DNA from: Harmonia axyridis
Taxonomy: Eukaryota; Arthropoda; Insecta; Coleoptera; Coccinellidae
DNA: 64,000 nt
Assembly: GCF_914767665.1 (NCBI RefSeq)
Contig: NC_059507.1
Location: forward strand, 15,686,001-15,750,000
Direction: 5' to 3'
Shown: in pieces, positions 1-13,766 of the stretch
Layout: each line of letters begins with the position of its first letter
Numbering within the stretch: the first letter of the stretch is position 1
The notes under the pieces: model-generated
The model's database searches: none
What the model was told of the DNA's origin: nothing
The model's input: only the letters and a program-made list of their open reading frames with translations
Program-made: the position numbers and the translations under genes

Positions 1-613
1 ACAATGGATGAAACATGGCTCCATAATTTCACTCCAAAGTCCAATCGACAGTCAGCTGAGTGGACTGCACACGATGAACCGAATTCAAAGCGAGAAAAAA
101 CACAGTCGACTGGCGAGGTTATGGCATCAGTATTCTGGGATGCGCAAGGTATAATATTCATTGATAACTCCAAAAGGGCCGGACCATAAATTATTATATA
201 GCGTTATTGGATCGTTTAAAGGATGAAATTGTTAAAAAACGGCCCCATTTAAAGAAAACAAAAAAGATGCTGTTTCATCAAGACAATGCACCGTGTCACA
301 AATCATTGAAACAATGGCAAAATTGGGCTTCGATTTGCTTCTGCATCCACCGTATTGGCCAGATCTGGCCCCCAGCGACTTTTTCCTATTCTCAGACCTC
401 AAAAAAATGCTCGCTGGAAAGAAATTTAGCGCCAATTAAGAAGTAATCGCCGAAACTGAGGCCTATTTTGAAGCGAAATGGTATCAAAAAGTTGGAAGAT
501 CGCTATAATCGCTGTATCGCCCTCGAAGGCAGCTATGTTGATTAATAAAATCGAATTTAACCATAAAAATGTGTTTTACCATGATATGCTGGGGACTTTT
601 CAATTGACCTGTT
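1..613 (+). mobile_element. mariner-family transposon, 3' part, degenerate
   Basis: The window opens inside a mariner transposase (DD34D group). The remains run from MDETWLHNF through the block FHQDNAPCHKS, with frameshifts and a stop after 'KRAGP'. The same protein is better preserved at 26.2-27.1 kb, which fixes strand and identity. The 3' end near 613 (gggacttttcaattg...ctgtta) matches the 3' end of the 26-kb copy (near 27183), so this is the terminal inverted repeat side. The 5' part lies outside the window. It is not functional: the frame is broken at about 189, 440 and 470. Confidence 0.85.
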
Positions 614-3530
614 AGTGCGTCGAAGTTGAAAAATGGCATTTTTTTAAAGTAATATTTCTCGTAGGTACTTACCCATAAGGTAATCAAGTAGACTCAATAA
701 ACTTTTATAATTCATACTATGATTTACAGACATATACCTAGCTGAAATATGTTTCAAAAAGGAGAATAGAGGTGATTTTCGAGTTGAAATCTTTGATTCT
801 TTTGGTCTTTACTTGACGAATGTTCGTCTTAAAATAATGAATAAAAACAATATTTTACTTCCGCTATTTATATTTTTATGACAATAATTGTTTCCTCATA
901 CCATATCTTTAGCTGTTCACTAACAATTAGGTACCTGCAGAAGTCATGATATGACGAAACAATTGTCGTAGAAATAAAATAGCGAAAGTAAAATATTGTT
1001 TTTATTAATAACTACATTGAAATATGTTCTTTTACCTTACATAAACCCCTAGATTTCAGTTTATAGTCCTTATTGGATTCCATGGTGCAAAAATGTCACT
1101 TCAACATGTTGATTGTTGGAAAACACTGAGAAAACTCGGAAATATATGAAAATAATAATTCTTTTCGCCGATGTTACCGTTTATAATCATCAGACCAGGA
1201 AAGTGTCCAAGGTAACTAACTGTATAATAATGGAAACCGGCAAGTATGACCCAGTGCACCTGCGTAGGTTGGTAATCGGAGTTACGCTAGAGTACAGCGG
1301 TATCTCAGGGACTTTTCATCAATTTGATGTAAATGATAATAAAAGGGAATAGTCCTTATCTGTGGGTAGAGGCGCAATGTAGATTAGAAAAATATAAATT
1401 TTCCGCGTTTGACTATTGAATATGGAGAGCGCAATCATCCTTCTCAGCCGGTGGAATTAGATTTCAACAAAATTCGAGTTCTATGGCGGGTATCACAAAA
1501 TCAGAATGCATAGAAAGTATTGTGTTGATTGTCATCATGATCAACTTGTTTCTGTGTTCAATTTATACAGTAATAAACTCAGATAGAGGGAGTATACGAG
1601 TATACGCAATCTTTACATGTCCCCAACATGGTTAGATTACGTTGTCGGATTGTGATATATTTTCAAATCCACAATTTTACTATATCATTATGAATGTATA
1701 TTATATTGAATGAAATATATTTATTTGGATGATTCCCGATTAAATATGCAAATTTGAATATTTGGAATCTGATATCTTTCCTAATTGTCGAATTTATAAT
1801 AAGCAGAATATTTATTATTTTCTGCATCTAAAATCTGCTGAAATCCAAGGTTTGGCAACTTTTGCTCTCCTTGTGTCATCGGATGTTCCACATCGTTTGG
1901 CTCACTTGAAACTTGTTTTCTGAATTTCTGATATATTTAGGTATTTATGTCAATATATTTTGAGTTAATATGAAACATTGATTCACTATGGGACATAAGA
2001 AGTACGTTCTTTGTGATGAAACTCGCAAATTGAGTGAAATATCGTATCACTGATATATTTTCATTTCCACGCGCTTCATGTCAAATTTGATAGTTCATGT
2101 TGGGGACAAAATTTGCTTACTGAAAATTACATATGCTCTCTGTATCTATATTTATTATCTACTCTGAGGTTTACTCCCTATATCTATTTTTATTACTCTA
2201 TGGTTAATTCAATTGATTTGACACTTAAAATGTAAATGATGAGGAGGGTGTGTTAAGGTATGTCACAAGTAGAGTCAGTTTCATACTCTATCAATTCGTT
2301 GCTTGAATCAAAGGAGAGAGAGAAACATCATTTATATGAAGCGGAAAAATAAGAGTAATTCAAAGGCAACAATAATTTATAGAGGCCCTGTAGTTTGACT
2401 CGCGTAGAAGTCGAAATTATAATTAAAATAATTCGTCAACTTGTCTTCTAATGCCTTCTTCAAAAAATGTTTCATTACTGCAGCAGAGCCCCATTTTTAA
2501 TAGTTTCAGAGTAAATTTTTATGGATTTTATTAGGTTTCCAAAAATAATCTTTAAATGAATAATACGTTTTACCCACACGGGTTTAGATCTTCTATTGTA
2601 TCAGCTCGGATATCAGATAAAATGATAAATATTGAAATTTGAATTTTTTCTTGAGGATAATGAATACAATTATTAGACAGCTTGTCTAGCCTTGTTATTT
2701 ATGTTTGTGCAAAAAGCCGCTGTTAAGGGTGAAGAACATTTTTTATCATTGACCCTAACAAAAACAAAATCACAACATATTGTCCTAATAAGATAAACTT
2801 TCACGACTAATATTTGATAAGTAATTTTCCACGACCATTATCAAAAAAAAAAGAGTAACATTCTCTGTGTTCACCATTTCCACTGAACAGCCATGTGCAC
2901 GCGAAAGATAAATATTATCTAATATGAATCGTTTTAGAATGATTACAATTAATTACATTTGGTTTTGATAAGTTGCTGCTAAAATGTTGGAAAGGAATGC
3001 TGTGCTTTGAATAATGTCATTTTTAACGTGTTATCAACCAACAATTATCGCCAACGTTATGTATTTATCATCCAAAAAATATCTCAAAAACAATGGAGTT
3101 TTCCAATCACGAAGTGTCTGTTAGAATTAGTAACTTTCTGGACGAAGAAGTTTAACTTGATAATAATTTGTTATAGTACGGAGTTCTGTTCTGTTTTCCC
3201 TTAAAAAATATACTTATTATAAGCAGGTTGCATTTTTTAGGGTGATGATCCACAAAAAATTAAGGGTCTTCAAATAATTGAAGTTGTGGGAAATGTGAGC
3301 TCTCGTCCTTCAACATACAGACCGAGTTTTTTTGCATGCATCCATAGAATATTAATTCAAAGCTTCGTGCAGAATTTCGCGTAATAACCATAAAAAATTC
3401 AAGCAAAATATGGAAGGAAGGAAAGCATTGAAGTGAAGTCTAGAGCTGTTGAGAGCTCGATCATTCTCGCCAACTGCAACCGTACTGACCACATATGTAT
3501 ATACCTAAATACAGTTATGAAGGGTGTTTT
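614..3530. other. intergenic, no gene recognised
   Basis: AT-rich sequence with no convincing exon. The only structure I can support is the inverted-repeat element at 841-1005. Short open frames here (for example 1113-1352 and 3007-3204) have no recognisable domain and look random. Confidence 0.5.
841..1005. repeat. foldback/MITE-like inverted repeat (~165 bp)
   Basis: The left arm starts ataaaaacaatattttactt and the right arm ends with its complement (aaagtaaaatattgttttta). The arms are about 55 bp with scattered mismatches around a ~60-bp centre. This fits a small non-autonomous DNA element. No clear target duplication was identified. Confidence 0.6.
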
Positions 3531-4456
3531 TTTTAGAGCTATAGAACTTTAAATTGCAATAAAACAACGATGGATTCTTCGATTGACATGAATTTTATTT
3601 ATCCGCAAGATAATCTTGTGGCATTTCATTTTAAATATGATTTTTGGCATATGACCGCCACGGCTGGCTCTGATGTAGTCCAATCTGGACGTCCAATTTT
3701 CGATGACTTTTTCCAACATTTGTGGCCGTATATCGCAATAACACGGCGAATGTTGTCTTCCAAATGGTCAAGGGTTTGTGGCTTATCCGCATAGACCAAT
3801 GACTTTACATAGCCCCACAGAAAGTAGTCTAGCGGTGTTAAATCACAAGATCTTGGAGGCCAATTCACAGATCCAAAACGTGAAATTAGGCGGTCACCAA
3901 ACGTGTCTTTCAATAAATCGTTTGTGGCACGAGCTGTGTGACATGTTGCGCCGTCTTTTTGGAACCACAGCTCCTGAACATCATGGTTGTTCAATTCAGG
4001 AATGGAAAAGTTAGTAATCATGGCTCTATACCGATCACCATTGACTGTGAGTTCTAACCATCATCGTTTTTGAAAAAGTACAGACCAATGATTCCACCAG
4101 CCCATAAATCGCACCAAACAGTCAGTTTTTCTGGATGTAACTATGTTTCGACATACACTTAACGATTAGCTTCACTCCAAATGCGGCAGTTTTGTTTGTT
4201 GACGTCGCCATTCAACCAGAAGTGCGCTTCATCGCTAAACAAAATAAAATGGACGTAGTGCGCGATACGTATTCCGCACAGAACCATTATTTTCGAAATA
4301 AAATTGCACTATTTGCAAGCGTTTTTCAGGCGTGAGTCTATTCATGATGAATTGCCAAACCAAACTTAGAATAAATCACTTGACAGCTGTTAAATCGGTC
4401 GCCATCTTGAACAGTAATGCCAACTTAAAGTTATATACCTCGAAAAAAAACAGCCG
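3531..4456 (-). mobile_element. Tc1/mariner-superfamily element, DD41D type, degenerate
   Basis: A minus-strand transposase remnant at 3626-4021 (131 aa) contains FQKDGATCHTA and CDLTPLDYFLW. Counting from the Asp of KDG to the Asp of LDYF gives 41 intervening residues, the DD41D spacing reported for rosa-like Tc1/mariner elements. Both ends are recognisable: agggtgttttttttagagc at 3531 and the complementary cgaaaaaaaacagccg at ~4456. The upstream catalytic part is frameshifted and internally deleted, so the element is inactive. A second copy of the same family is at 12849-18266. Confidence 0.8.
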
Positions 4457-7400
4457 TTATATGATAACTTATACTTATATACAGTTATCTGCTCGGTTAT
4501 GTGGTTTCCAAATTTGCAATTGGCGTATTTTTGAACGCTCGTTTTCTGAAAGAAATCGGCTTTCCAATGCAATTTTTAAAAATAATACAAAATCGGTTGA
4601 ATGCATCATTAAAATTTTGTCATTAGGTCCGAGATAATTGAATTGCATAATTGCTCAATGATATGATAACATAAGGGTTAAAGTTAACTGGTATCTATAA
4701 ATTGGTTATGAAGTAATCTCCATGACATTGGAATATTATTCAAGATATTTGATACATGCTACTCTTCTGTTTATCAACATAATATTTTTATGATACCTAA
4801 TTTGAAGTGGCATTGCTAAAATATTAATTAGATCGCCAAACACTCATTTAAATGCATGTACTGAGTGTGCCTTAAACTTAATCAGCAAGACTACCTAATT
4901 CATTGGTAATTTATATTGAATAGATTAAAATGAATTATTATTTATTTTCCTCACGAAACTAATTATTATATCTGTAAGAGTTCGAATCAAAATAGAAAAC
5001 GTCTCGATAAACTGGCCAAATCTTAACTTATAATGAATTTTAAAGGCTAAAGTTAAAACATCCAATACATTCGTGAATGAAAATGAAAAAAAATGATGAC
5101 ATTACCACACTGAATAAAATATTCAGTTCTGCCCACTAGTAGACCCAATATATTAGAACTATAAAAGACCAGCATTGAGAAAATTTCGAAGTAGCAACAA
5201 TAAAAGTGCTTAGAACCATTACAAGAATAAGGCACCCGAATAATATACTTCACACAATCCTCCAAACGACTTACTCTATTCAAGCGCCAAGATTTAACCA
5301 ATAAGATCCAGAGTCCAGACTGAATAAGTGAATACACTTTCAACCAGATTTGTTGAAAAACTCAAAAAACAAGACGATGTATTAGCCCTCTACCAAGATG
5401 ATATCAACAACAGCTCCTCAAGAAAACACCCAAGACAGATCTTTAAAATATATTTGGAAAAACATGAAAATTATAATTTTTTTAATAACCAAGCATGTGA
5501 AAACAATGTTTTTGAAAGAACAGGCTGAAGGACCCAAAGTCTATGGCCATTTGGTCCGCAATATATGACTATTAAATTAAATTATCATATAAATATTATT
5601 ATAAAAAAAAATTAATACTTATGTATTTCAGAATTCAAGACTGGAGTTCTTTATTCTTCTATTTGATTACTTTGAAATAATAAAGGGATATTATTTCTGT
5701 CGCTGATAATAATATTTTCGTTGAATTACAGAACTTGAAATCTCGAAAAAAAGTTGAAATAAAAGCACTTTTTATAAAATTCATATATTCAGTTGTGTAA
5801 TAAATATACATAAGCATTTCCTTTAATTTATCATTAATTTTATTGGACTAAAACGGAAATGGGAACTTGAAAGAAGGCACTGCTACACAATTACTCTTCT
5901 CTTGCAATAAGGAACAAAGAAATCCTTCCTTGAATGGAGTAAATCATTCGAGAATTTCTAGGATATACTACTGTTACTTAATTAAAAGTAATTGAATTAA
6001 TATTCTGTTCGAATTGAAAGTAGCTAACAATAGAGCAGTGCAACACAATTGAACACCTTTTGTAATGAAGAACAAAGAAATCCTTTCTTAAATAGATCGA
6101 ATCATTTCATCCTAGGATACAGGTACTTACTATTTTCTCTTAGTACAATATTGCACCCTGCATAAATTGAAAATATGTAATAAGATTCAACAAATACCTA
6201 CTCACATGGTGCAATAAATCAAAACAAAAAAAACAAAAATCAAATTGAATTAAACGCTAATACATTTAATGAATGAATACACTACAACACTTACTTCATA
6301 GTAATCGTCAATCGTTCCATAATGGGTAGGCATTCTGAATATTCCTTGTATTTACTCAATTTAGGAAATAACAATAAACACAGTATTCTTGTTCAACGTC
6401 AGATCTTCTCTCTGTTGTTATTCAACTAGAAATGCCGGTATTAGAGAAAGATAACCAAACCCGCATAAAATTGGAGCAGTAACGTCCACACAACCGATAC
6501 TCGGATACTAGACAGTACTCCTTACCCCCACTTTATATATATATATATGCTCAATAATCATTCTGGTGATAGCTCTTCAGAACTGGAAGAAATTAAAGAG
6601 TGTTAATTGAACGTGTAAATTTCCACTGTACTGAAAAATGTTATTGGTTTAATCCAATTCTGATGATTAGGATTGTCTGGAGTTCAGAATTCGCTGAACT
6701 CATTTGGTTTTGGTTGATTATTTCTATTAATTTCATAGTGTGATTTGAATAGTAAACGTTTTTGTATAAACAATCGTAAAGTTGAATAAAATAATCTGTC
6801 AATCTATCCTGTAGAGATCTTCTCGCAAAACTATTTGTGATATTTATATCGCTTTCATTTTGGCAATTCTTCAACCCTTCCTACAGATAAATTGAAAAAA
6901 TTCAAAACATATCGTTCTCCAAAAGATAGGTATTCTGTGGTTCAGATCAGATTATCGGATTAGAAATATAATATGAATTTTTCCCTTGTGGAAGTTTCAT
7001 AGCTGAATATTTGAATAATACAATTTATCATTTCATATGCCTCTTGAAAAATTTCAGTAAAATCTGATGGAAAATTACACAAAATTTTATTTTATTTTTT
7101 TTTACAATGAATGTTTTAGCGAACCCAATCGTTTAATAACAAATAACAGACATTTGGACGAAATTCTATGCTGTTCCCTTGAGACAATCGCGCAAAAATG
7201 ATAACACGAAAATTTCACAGGATAAATTATTTTACCGCGAGGCTCTAGCCTCTAGCCGTAATAGTTTGGGAGTTATGATTTTTTAAAAATTTTATTTGGA
7301 TTCCGAATAATTTCTTCTTAGTCAAATCCAGAACCATGATTTTTTGCACTAGTGTTGGGATGTTCTATGTCATAGGGAAAATGATAAGCCAAAGCATAGT

Positions 7401-10400
7401 TCAGTATTTTGCCTGAAAATAGACATTATTTTCTCTATTATAAAGTAAATGTAGATTTTTTTGTATAGTCTCTAGTGCATTATTTTATAGTATATAAAAT
7501 AAAATAGAAGACTTCAGAATTCCCCTTGAATTTACACCAATTGTTGATTATTCCAAAAAATAATCTTTTTTCATTGAATCTATGCCATATCAGAAACCAT
7601 TAATCAAATCGAAAATATCTGCAAAATTGACATGTTACCAGTATAAAAGGATAATTAAGGATATTCGCGATATCTAAATCATTACATTCTCACTACAAAT
7701 ATGAGAATAAATAAAATCAATAAAAACCGGTCAAGGTTGAAAAATACTTAACAGATCAAATATGCAAAAGCAAATTTACCCCAGCGACAATTAATTGTTT
7801 TTGTATTAAGTTTCAGTTTCTTATTTTCCATGATCTTTGGGTATATATAGATTTATCTCATATAGACACTCTTAAACATTCTAACTGATGCCAAAATTTG
7901 CAATTCAATAGATATCCAGAATGAACGAATATTAATAATAGTGAATTATCAGTTAAAGAACATAAAATCGTTTGTATTATTATATTATAAAGATACACCT
8001 GCATATAATGATGTAAGTAGGTATGTAAGTGAACAAACTTCAAAATAATATAAAATAATATGTATATTCGGATTATCATAAGGAATTTGTATCTAAATCA
8101 ATTTCAGAATTTTGTAAAATTATTCCACTCATTGCTTTAGCTATTTACTTGCATATGTAGTACAAATTCTATTATAGAATTCGATTTCGAACATATCCCT
8201 GAATGTTCATACAATACTCGTATACCTATGCACAAGGAAGACCCAAAAGGCTTCACACGAATTGTAGGGGAAAATTACAATCACTCATTAACTTTAGAGT
8301 GAGTAATATTAATCAAATATCAACCCAGTGGAATATTCCACTGGGTTCAATGTCACAGACTTTATTGAAGCACCCTCCACAGTGGCGTAGTAATGAATAG
8401 GCCTGATGAATCACAAATATATATGTATGTTTCGATAAACATGATATGCATAAGATATTATTAAAATTATAATATCGATAAAATCATCATGATTATTTTG
8501 ATTGAAGTGTATAACTCAACAAAAATTCTTAAAAAAGCGGTATTTATATTACATTGTAAATGAACCAGATTGTTTCTTGAACCGTACTATAATATTATTG
8601 AAATTAGAAAGTAAATTGAGTTCACTTTCATGCTATCTACATTTTCGTTAATTAATTTTGGCTCTTTATCTTGAATAAAAGCTTCTTTGGATGTTAAGTA
8701 GACTATTTCCTAAATTCCAAGAATTTGAAGAAAAAAAACGAATTGAAATATCTACAAATTTGACAATGAAATTCGAAATTTATATGTTTGGTTATTTTTT
8801 TTGTATATTATCTGCAAATAAAGTTTATTATTATTATTATTATTTTATGTAATTTATCAACAGATACCTACCTACGTCACTGAATAGCGAAAAAAATCTT
8901 CGAATCTAGCAGCAAATGGAAAATTCCACTGTGAACAATTCTATATAATAAATCATAATATTAACTATTTAACACTCTTAATGTTAATCTTATATCATTC
9001 CTTATAGATTTGAATGATAGATGCCTCTATTAGGCCTACTTTCTTCTATGTACTTAGGAAAAATATGATAAGGTTAGCGAAAGATTAGAATTCGAAAATT
9101 CAAACAATTGAAATTTCATCTAAAAGAGCCAATCATGAAAATTCTTATCTAAAATTTCAGCTCATATCGGGCATTATGAAAATATAATGAAGTAAAGTAT
9201 TCTTCAGAACAATGTCTTTTTTTTGGGGGGGAACGAAAAAGCATATTAAAATATTTTATACTAAAATACGGCCTTTTGAAATTTGGTTTTCCTGATAATT
9301 TCAAAACCACGAATTTGGTGAAGATGTGAACGTATTGATTGTGAAATAACAATTCTAAGCTTCGTTCAAAATTTCTTGTTGGCGGCGTACCTAAACCCTT
9401 GTGAAATCCGAGAAGAATATTAAAAAAAAATCCCGATATTCACGTGATCATGAAATCGACGGATATGAAATAACATAATATGTTCATAGAAATTTCAAGA
9501 AAAATATTGGAAAAAAAATACCCCAAATTTCCGTGACAACAGATTTGATTGGGATGATAAGATTTTGCTTGATTTTGCTTATCTAATAAATATTCCAAAT
9601 TTTTGCTTTTGAGTCGTCTTCTATCGTGAAGAAAGAGATGATCACAATATTTGTCCACCGAGATTTTGTGATTTAACCCCTTCTATTCTTTTTTCTTTGT
9701 GGCCACGTGAAAGATAAGGTCAATGCCAATGCTTCACAATCGATTCAAGATCTGTTTTATATCAGAATGAAACCTCTTATTGGAAAACCCTCCATATGCC
9801 TATTTCTCCAAGGGCGCATGAATCAACGAGAGCTCAAAAGCTCACGACTTCACGTCAAAATGATATATGTTCATTTTTCAACTTGAATATAAATATTAAT
9901 TCCTTGTGAGATCCACACTGTATATCACTCTGATTTTTATTCCGCGTGAAGATAGTCTCGGGTTAAATTCATACGTAATATTCGTTCAAGTATTTGAGAT
10001 AAGTTCAAGCGAAAGACGAAAGTATTCACAAATAAACAAAATTTTTTCGAATATCTTGAGTATTGGGTCAGTGTTTATCTAGGGAATGTAATTCAGGTTA
10101 TTTCGTTCTATAGCTGAAGACATTTCCTGTTTGATAAAGACTCCTTTGTGAGAAATATCATAAAAAACGTTTAATAATTTTCTATGCACCAAAATTGACT
10201 ATTTGTAGTGAGTAATGAGTTGGGACTATAATCTTTGGGATTTTTTTTCAAATTTCATTCATTTTCCTGAGGAAATTTCGCACTTTATGCACAGCTAAAA
10301 GACCTTGGCACTGTAATAAGTGAGCAATGAGACAGAGCGCAAGAAATTAAAAGTTCCAAAGACGAGGTGAGGACGGTTTTTCAACGAAACGAATGTCATT

Positions 10401-12848
10401 TTCAAGAGCCACAACATATCCCTTTGAAGAAGCCAAAAGTGAAGTACCTAAAAACTAAATGTCCCCTCCAAATTATTGCATACTATAGAATCCTGGACAC
10501 TCACAGAAGCCACCACGAAAACACTGGAAGAATTTTAAATGTGTCTATACATGTAAGAGAATGCTCAAAACAACACGGTTAACTTACATAGCAAATAGAA
10601 GTGCTTAAAAGAAAAAATATCAACAAGTCAAATAAGCCGTTAAGAAAAAAAAAACTATAATAGAAGACAAAGTAATGGATAAAAGAGCACCCAGAAGGAG
10701 AAGAATGGTTGCGAAATTTGATTTGGGAAAAAGTCAGCAGGACTATTTCGAGCTACTACCAACAAAGTTATGATCGCTAACATCTGAAACGGATAGGTAC
10801 CTGAAGACTAAGAATAAGAAAATCAAGATATATCTAATAGTAAGCATCTAATTGCTTAATATTAGAATATTTTTCCTTGAGCGAATATATATGGAAAATA
10901 ATCGAATAAAATTAGTAATATTTTTACACTAGTAGCCTAAGCTACTAGAAAAGAAAATTCAAGCCATGAAGTGTTGAGGATAAAAGTCAAGAGATCATAT
11001 TATGAGGAATATTGAAGATTATTAATTATGGTCTGATAATAATGATAATACTCAAAAGGATATTTTATTTCATTGCCCCCAATAATAAATATTTAAAGAC
11101 AAATGTATATTATTTTGTCGGGAAGCTTTTATAATAATCTCAATCATTAAATAATATACGAAATCTACTGTTTATACTTCGATCGATATACCTTGAATTC
11201 TAAGAATTTATCAGAATATTCCAGAAATCTATATCGAACATTTTTATCAGGTGAATTCACTATAATTTATATCTATCTTCTGAATTCTTTGAGGTCAATG
11301 AATTAACTCGACAAATATGATTCATAGGGTTGACTATTTGAACATTTGTGACTTCAAACACAGTTATTTTCCATCACGAATTGGCTTATATTTGTTATAT
11401 GTATTATTATTTATATTAGAAACCATATCATAAATAATTGTAACTCCCTATTATGTACTATGATTAGTAATTGAAGATTTAATGAAAATAATAGATTAAA
11501 GGTAATAATAATATATGATGCCGAACTTTTTCAGCTACTATAATTCGTTTTGTACTGATTTTCGAATGAAAAAATTTCAAGAACATTCTACCATCATTTA
11601 AATAGCTAAATAAATTAAAAATTTCATTAGATTAGGACATAAGACTTATATATTTATAAGATATATTTCTTCAATTATTGGGAAAATAAAAGTTAATATC
11701 AGTACAACTCTCGGTATAACTATAGAACCGATTTTGCCTATGAACTCTTCGGCAACTGGTCTGACATAGAATTTATTATGACCTCGAATTCTTCATCAGT
11801 CAGTCGAACACAAACATTTGAGAACACTCTCGGCTAGAAATTCGAAACTTACAACTTGTGCAAAAAAATTAGAGATAGGTACAAGATATTGTTTCAATCA
11901 AAATTACGAAAATCTACATATTGAAAATGAAATATTGTATGTATTTTAGTATTCGAGGAGATGCTTTTCCATTGTACTGATAGTCATAAAGTTAGTAGAT
12001 ACCTTATAAGAGTAGTATAAGGATTATCCTTCCTTTACCTTACCTTTATACACCAACTGACCAAGCAGCAATCTAGAATTAAATGAAAATAATGGAATTT
12101 AAATGTTTCATTTGTTAAAATATCTCGGAAAATGAGAGTTCTTAATGATTTCACCATTATTTATAGTAGGTAATTCCATATTCCGCCGCAACAAGTGGAA
12201 AATGAGGTTAGGAATTTCACGACTCGAAATCACAACACGACCAAAAAAGTCCCGAACACACCACCATCAATAAAAAAAAATTGTGAAATATTTACGTGAA
12301 GCTGTATGGATGTAGTAGAAGTGGATTCCTTCATCCTGCTATCAGGTTCTGTGTAGGATCTTGCCAACGACATCCTGAATTCACTTCAAGCATTTGTTAA
12401 ATTTGCGAAAAATCCCATTTGTGGTTTTCAAGACTAGAGTCCTAACAGCAGCACTTTTTGAACGAGTTTCCACTTACACGTAATTTGCATTTTAATCTTT
12501 GGCAGAACGGTTTTAGTTGTATCGGTTTGAACGAGATAACGTGACTTCTATTCACCAGAAGTGTAATACGAACTTGCTGAGGGTAGAGATCGATATGGGT
12601 AGACGAAGAGCGGCTGTGCCATTTTTCGTGAATTTCTGTCGGAGCTTAGGACGTGAATTCTCTTAGGAAAAATTAGAGCATCGCTTTAGGGGAGTTAAAA
12701 TGAGAAAGAACAAAGTCATCAGTATTCAGTTTTAGTTGTGAACTACTTTTGATTGGATTCTGTATCTTCAGCCTCAAAAATCCCATCATTCCTAAATTAT
12801 TCACTCTTGCAAATTAGGAGAACGGACAAAATCTGTCAGAGCTAGTAA
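4457..12848. other. gene-poor intergenic region with repeat debris
   Basis: No exon series or known domain was found. Visible pieces are a perfect 26-bp palindrome (8322-8347), a retrotransposon-like 3' tail with AATAAA and (TTA)n at about 8818-8847, and a tail motif at 5521-5570 (ggctgaaggaccc...atggcca) that recurs at 22843-22890. Open frames such as 5053-5343 (-), 9440-9658 (-) and 10367-10582 (+) have no recognisable domain. Confidence 0.45.
8322..8347. repeat. perfect 26-bp palindrome
   Basis: aacccagtggaat is followed directly by its reverse complement attccactgggtt. It probably marks the centre of a degenerate foldback element. No function is assigned. Confidence 0.6.
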
Positions 12849-13766
12849 CGGGTGTTTTTTTTCGAGGTATATAACTTTAAGTTGGCATTACTATTCAAGA
12901 TGGCGACCGATTTAACAGCCGTCAAGTGATTTATTCTCAGTTTGGTTCGGCAATTCATCATGAATAGACTCACGCCTGAACAACGCTTGCAAATAGTGCA
13001 ATTTTATTTCGAAAATAATGGTTCTGTGCGGAATAAGTATCGCGTACTACGTCCATTAGCGATGAAGTGCACTTCTGGTAGGAATGGCTACGTCAACAAA
13101 CAAAACTGCCGCATTTAGAGTGAAGCTAATCCTCAAGTGTATGTCGAAACACCGTTACATCCAGAAAAACTGACTGTTTGGTGCGCTTTATGGGCTGGTG
13201 GAATCATTGGTCCGTACTTCTTCAAAAACGATGATGGTTAGAACTCACAGTCAATGGTGATCGGTATAGAGCCATGATTACTTACTTTTTCATTCCTGAA
13301 TTGAACAACCATGATGTCCAGGAGCTGTGGTTCCAACAAGACGGCGCAACATGCCACACAGCTCGTGTCACAAACGATTTATTGAAAGACACGTTTGGTG
13401 ACCGCCTAATTTCACGTTTTGGACCTGTGAATTGGCCTCCAAGATCTTGTGATTTAACACTGCTAGACTACTTTCTGTGGGGCTATGTAAAGTCATTGGT
13501 CTATGCGGATAAGCCACAAATCCTTGACCATTTGGAAGACAACATTCGCCGTGTTATTGCATTTTTTATTTGAAATAGAATGAAATAGCATGTGCATACG
13601 TTGAAGTAGCGCTCTGAGTAAATCTGATATTTTGTGTTGAATTTTGCCGAATTAATTTTCGTGAACTGTTTTAGAGGAAGTACATTTGTTTTGGCCACAT
13701 TTGGTGAATGATATATATATATTATTAATTAGTAATATATTAATATTTTGAAGTTAATCGACTCGA

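Noticed and set aside
4332..4637. 101-codon plus-strand frame
   Set aside because: It spans the end of the DD41D element and adjacent non-coding sequence and has no domain.
5053..5343. 96-codon minus-strand frame, hydrophobic
   Set aside because: No domain, no splice context and AT-biased composition; could be antisense to repeat debris.
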